From CBCXVS01 sp965178525 (GTDB taxonomy: Bacteria; Tectomicrobia; Entotheonellia; Entotheonellales; Entotheonellaceae), in the NCBI GenBank assembly GCA_965178525.1, contig CBCXVS010000070.1, positions 1-27,508 on the forward strand: DNA of 27,508 nt, written 5' to 3'. Below the pieces are notes generated by a model. It did no database searches, had not been told where the DNA came from, and was given only the letters and a program-made list of their open reading frames with translations. Of this stretch, positions 24,183-27,508 are shown in pieces (position 1 is the first letter of the stretch; every line of letters begins with the position of its first letter). Both the position numbers and the translations under genes were made by a program.

Positions 24183-25424
24183 TTAGATGATCCCGAGACG
24201 CCGTAGACGCGGCAAGTCCCTCACCGCCCACCCGAGGCGATCGCACCATATCTCCGTATTGTGCTGCCCCAGCCTCGGCGCTGGTCGCCGCAGCGCCCAA
24301 GGCGTGCGGGAGAGACGATACGGGGCTGAGGGTAGCGGCACATTTCCGAGTTCCGCATGCTCGCAGGGGACAAAAAATTCGCGTGCAGCGAATTGCGGAG
24401 AATGTACGACGTCTTCAGCTCTGGCAAAATAGCCGATAGGCGCTCCTTCGGCGGCAACGCGTTCGTATAGCGCCATCTTGGTCTGCTGCATGGCCCATTC
24501 CATCAGAATGGCGTTCAACTCCACGCCATGCTCCGTGCGCGCTTGCCGGGTGCAAAACCGAGCATCCGCGGCGAGTTCCGGCCGCTCCATGGCCCGGACC
24601 ACAGCTTGCCAGTGATTGTCTTCGATCGGGCGTAAAATGACATACCCATCTTAACAGGGTAGGGCTCCCCCAAATTCATAGCCTCGCTGGCGACTCACAA
24701 TACCACCGGTGGCTAAATAGTGCGCCAGCGTCGGCCGATTGATATTCACTAAGGCCTCCTGCTGGCTCACGTCAATATGCTAGCCGATACCCGAAAGCAA
24801 AGCCCCCAGCGTGGTCACAGCGGCACACAGGCCGCTATCATATTCCCCCAGCTCACCACCGGGTTGGACCGGAGAGCGGTCCGGAAACATCTGCAGACTT
24901 AAGCGGCCCGGCAAGGTATAAGCCTCGCCGCCGGCGTGCGCGGTCGTGAGTGGATATCCCTTATACGCCGCCATCGGTCCTTCTTGACCAAACCGGGTGA
25001 GAGACGTCATGACCAGAGCGGGCCGATGCTGGCATAACTGAGCATAGCTGAGGCCGCGAGCCGCGAGCCAGCCGGGTTCACGGTCTTCAATCAAGATATC
25101 GGCCTGCGTGATGAGGTTGCAAAACAGCTTCGCCCCGGTCGCGCGGTCGAGGTTGAGCGTCACTCCCAGTTTATTGGTGTTGAGATACAGAAACAGACCA
25201 CTCCGCTCCGGGTGCGGCTGGTGCTGTGGGAAGGGGCCGCAATGCCGGCTGGCATCCCCCCGCAATGGCGGTTCGACTTTGATGACCTCGGCTCCCATAT
25301 CCGCCAAGAGCTTGGCGGCATACGGACCGGCAATGCCTTCGGCTACTTCAACGACCTGCACCCCCGTGAGGGCCATCTCGGGGTCTACGGGCGGCTGTGG
25401 CGAGCGTGCTTGATGATGAGACAT
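24183..25424 (-). pseudogene. CaiB/BaiF family III CoA-transferase with two in-frame stop codons
   Basis: A single frame of 414 codons encodes a complete transferase interrupted by TAG at 24780-24782 and TAA at 24651-24653. The first part holds VQVVEVAEGIAGPYAAKLLADMGAEVIKVEPPLRGD, LNTNKLGVTLNL and GGELGEYDSGL (catalytic Glu). Then LSGIG-stop-HIDVSQQEALVN, where relatives have Gln (G-Q-G-Q in the paralogue at 21039), and LPC-stop-DGYVIL, where Lys, Gln or Ala is usual. The C-terminal part (RREFFVP-like to RLRRLGII) is intact. It is paralogous to 21039-22253. ATG 25424 has a weak Shine-Dalgarno; the Met at residue 17, just before ALTGVQVVEV, is an alternative. Confidence 0.83.
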
Positions 25425-25753
25425 GGTGGTTTTCTCGGTTTGTGTACGAACGCGCCATCCCTAGAGGATCGTGGGATGTGTACAGACATCAGAGGTGTCA
25501 TCACGATCGGGCCATCTGCAACGCAGGTGGCGCCGGAAGTCAAGCTCCGTCTAGGTAAACCCCGGTGATCAAGCTACCGAAGGCACTTCAAGTTTTGCTA
25601 CTGAGGTGCCGACACAAACCGTGTTGCCTGCACGCATAGAGGCCCACAGAGCTTTGCTCCCCTACTTTCTTCAGTCACCGTGTACAGGACGTGGCTTCGA
25701 TTAGTGTATGCCGCAGCCATACCAAGTCTCAGGCGTCAGTCCGAGGTATCATC
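25425..25753. other. Divergent intergenic region before the histidine kinase
   Basis: 329 bp between the divergent CoA-transferase and histidine-kinase starts. No clear promoter hexamers, hairpins or repeats were found. The kinase frame is open back to 25691 but without a ribosome site. Confidence 0.4.
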
Positions 25754-27472
25754 ATGGACGACCGTGACAAAACGCAGGAACAGCTCATCCAGGAAGTCAT
25801 CGCCCTACGTCAACGGGTTATCGAGCTAGAAGAATTGGCCAGCTTCGGGCAGCATACTGAGGAAAGCTTATACCAACGGATAGCCCAGGTTGAAGTCGTA
25901 CGGTCTATTAACGCGGAAATCACGCGAGAATTAGATCTGACCTCGCTTCTCGAGCTGATTGTTCGGCGTGCCGCCGAACTCGTCGGGGTGATACGGGGGG
26001 GCGTTTACCTCTGGGATTCCACAGCTCAAGAGCTCGTGCGCCGCGCGGCGTATGGGCTGGGCGACTGGAAAGGAGAAATCCGTATCCGGCTGGGGGAGGG
26101 CATCTCCGGCGTGGTTGCGCGGCGGCGGCAAGGGTTGATTGTCAATGACTACCAGCAGTGGCCCCATCCCAGCCCGATCTTTCGAGAACGGCCCGGGCTC
26201 ACGGCTGCTCTGGCCGAACCCTTGCTACACCGTAACCGGCTTCTTGGCGTCATTACGCTCACGAACGATGGTACAGGACGTAGTTTCACGGAAGAAGATC
26301 GCACGCTCCTCACTGTCTTCGCGGCGCAGGCCGCGATTGCCATTCATAATGCCAGCTTGTATGAGGTGCTCGAGTCCAGGTTACACCGCCTAGAGACACT
26401 GACGCGCTTGAACCAACTCATCTCAACATCACTAGATATGGACCGCGTGCTAGAAGAAATCGCGTGCGCAGCCGCGACGCTCACAGGAGCTCCGCTCGCC
26501 TCGTTTTGGATCGTCGATCCCACAACGCACACCCTCGACCTTGCCGCCACTTCCAACCACACCCTCAATACCAACTCCCGCGTCATACACCGGCGCTTTG
26601 ATCAAAGCGCTGTCGGCTGGGTCGCCACACACCAGCGCGCCTTGAATGTGCCTGACGTTTTTACAGATGCACGGATCGAGAACCACGCGTGGTTCCAAGA
26701 ACACCAGTTACGGAGTTTCTTTGCCGTACCGATTTTGTTCGAGGACACCTTGCTGGCCGTGCTATCATTGATCGGTAGCCAGCCCTTCCGCTTCGTCACA
26801 GAGGATCAGCAGCTTTTTGAGAGTTTTATTGCACAGGCCGCAGTGGCCATCCGGAATGCACGAAGCTACAAGGATGCAAGACATACCCGGGATTTCCTAC
26901 AATCGATCGCGGAAAACTCAGCGGATACCATCATTACGACGGATGTGCATGGCCGTATCACCTACCTCAGCCCAGCGGCCAAGGCGATGTTTGGCTATGA
27001 CGCGGCAGAGAAATTGGGAACACCGATTGCCTGGTACTATCGTCATGGCCGTCAAGAAGCGCGAGCGGTGATGCGGCGCTTGCAGACGGATGGGCAGATC
27101 AGGAACTATGAAACCACGCTCCGGGCAGCAGATGGAACCTGGATTGAACTCAGCATCTCCATGTCTTTACTGCGAGACGTCAATGGATGGGTGATGGGCA
27201 CCCTGGGCATCGGCAAAGATATCACGGTGCGCAAACAAGCGGAAGTAGAGTTACAGCAAGCCAAAGAATGGGCCGAAGCCGCGAACAAAGCCAAAAGCGA
27301 GTTTCTTGCTAACATGAGTCATGAAATTCGTACCCCGATGAATGGCGTTATCGGGATGACGGAACTCCTGCTCGATACCTCACTCACCTCCGAGCAACAT
27401 GAATACGCTGAGACCGTGCGCGGTTCCGCGGAGTCCTTACTCGTCATCATTATTAGGGTTGTTCCCCAATAG
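25754..27472 (+). CDS. GAF-GAF-PAS sensor histidine kinase, broken off in the HisKA domain
   Basis: 572 residues as read. A short coiled coil (about 8-30) is followed by GAF 1 (about 60-197), GAF 2 (about 228-370), a PAS domain (about 377-495: NSADTIITTDVHGRITYLSPAAKAMFGYD) and the HisKA H-box ANMSHEIRTPMNGVIGM with phospho-acceptor His523. No membrane segments, so it is a soluble sensor; GAF and PAS ligands are unknown. Homologues continue SLL-x-II-N-D-I-L-D-F-S-K-I-E-A-G-K, but here the protein diverges after SLLVII and stops at TAG 27470-27472. The ATPase domain and any receiver domain are missing. Start ATG 25754 (MDDRDKTQEQ) has GAGG upstream and begins at the coiled coil. Confidence 0.87.
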   Translation: MDDRDKTQEQLIQEVIALRQRVIELEELASFGQHTEESLYQRIAQVEVVRSINAEITRELDLTSLLELIVRRAAELVGVIRGGVYLWDSTAQELVRRAAYGLGDWKGEIRIRLGEGISGVVARRRQGLIVNDYQQWPHPSPIFRERPGLTAALAEPLLHRNRLLGVITLTNDGTGRSFTEEDRTLLTVFAAQAAIAIHNASLYEVLESRLHRLETLTRLNQLISTSLDMDRVLEEIACAAATLTGAPLASFWIVDPTTHTLDLAATSNHTLNTNSRVIHRRFDQSAVGWVATHQRALNVPDVFTDARIENHAWFQEHQLRSFFAVPILFEDTLLAVLSLIGSQPFRFVTEDQQLFESFIAQAAVAIRNARSYKDARHTRDFLQSIAENSADTIITTDVHGRITYLSPAAKAMFGYDAAEKLGTPIAWYYRHGRQEARAVMRRLQTDGQIRNYETTLRAADGTWIELSISMSLLRDVNGWVMGTLGIGKDITVRKQAEVELQQAKEWAEAANKAKSEFLANMSHEIRTPMNGVIGMTELLLDTSLTSEQHEYAETVRGSAESLLVIIIRVVPQ

Positions 27473-27508
27473 TTAATGAGGTAGGCTATCCTCCCCCAAA
27501 CGATGGAG

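Noticed and set aside
16427..25424. Alternative genetic code with TAA/TAG read as Gln
   Set aside because: Intact genes in the window end properly with TAA and TAG at the expected C-termini (peptidase TAG, GlcG-like TAA, upp TAA, sigma factor TAG). Only three internal stops occur, one of them not clearly at a Gln.

Overview
The window is about 27.5 kb of bacterial chromosome, moderately GC-rich, with AGGAG-type ribosome binding sites and genes on both strands. The mix of CaiB/BaiF CoA-transferases, luciferase-like flavin monooxygenases, an OFA-type MFS carrier and a solo-style TPP enzyme recalls uncultivated soil or sponge-associated lineages such as Tectomicrobia/Entotheonella. That assignment is an impression from gene content, not a proof. 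I see no rRNA, tRNA, CRISPR array or phage genes.

Layout. 1-2166 (+): the tail of an unknown gene, an M4-like zinc peptidase homologue and a GlcG/HbpS-like protein. 2335-5877 (-): a transport/metabolism operon of a small membrane protein, a sodium:solute symporter (frameshifted) and a TPP-dependent enzyme. 6269-7519 (-): a nitroreductase and a single-RRM RNA-binding protein. 7898-12140 (+): a luciferase-like monooxygenase, a zinc alcohol dehydrogenase, a deletion remnant of a second alcohol dehydrogenase and an MFS transporter. 12365-14225: a tiny Trp/Arg-rich protein (-), a flippase-like membrane protein (+) and a CDP-alcohol phosphatidyltransferase (-) whose 3' end overlaps the flippase gene by 134 bp. 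14402-16388 (+): a double-YggT membrane protein and an SsuD-like monooxygenase. 16427-17710 (-): a diaminopimelate decarboxylase (lysA) with an in-frame stop. 17902-20988 (+): a URC1-type GTP-cyclohydrolase-II homologue, uracil phosphoribosyltransferase and a sigma-70 factor. 21039-25424 (-): three family III CoA-transferases, two of them disrupted. 25754-end (+): a GAF-GAF-PAS histidine kinase that breaks off in its HisKA domain at the window edge.

Two features stand out. First, four copies of a heptad-repeat hairpin element (2199-2286, 9041-9126, 10235-10338, 24074-24160) each lie 0-48 nt downstream of a stop codon, oriented with that gene. Their arms pair completely or nearly so as RNA only in that orientation, by G-U wobble in three copies and by changed, compensating triplets in the fourth. 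Second, the window is rich in broken genes: symporter frameshift, alcohol dehydrogenase internal deletion, lysA ochre codon, two in-frame stops in one CoA-transferase, a frameshift in another, and a truncated kinase. This is either real genome decay or a low-quality assembly, and reads would decide.

The best functional pairings are URC1-like protein plus UPRT (uracil metabolism), symporter plus TPP enzyme (uptake and cleavage of a 2-oxo-acid-like or CoA substrate), and flippase-like protein next to CDP-alcohol phosphatidyltransferase (membrane lipid).
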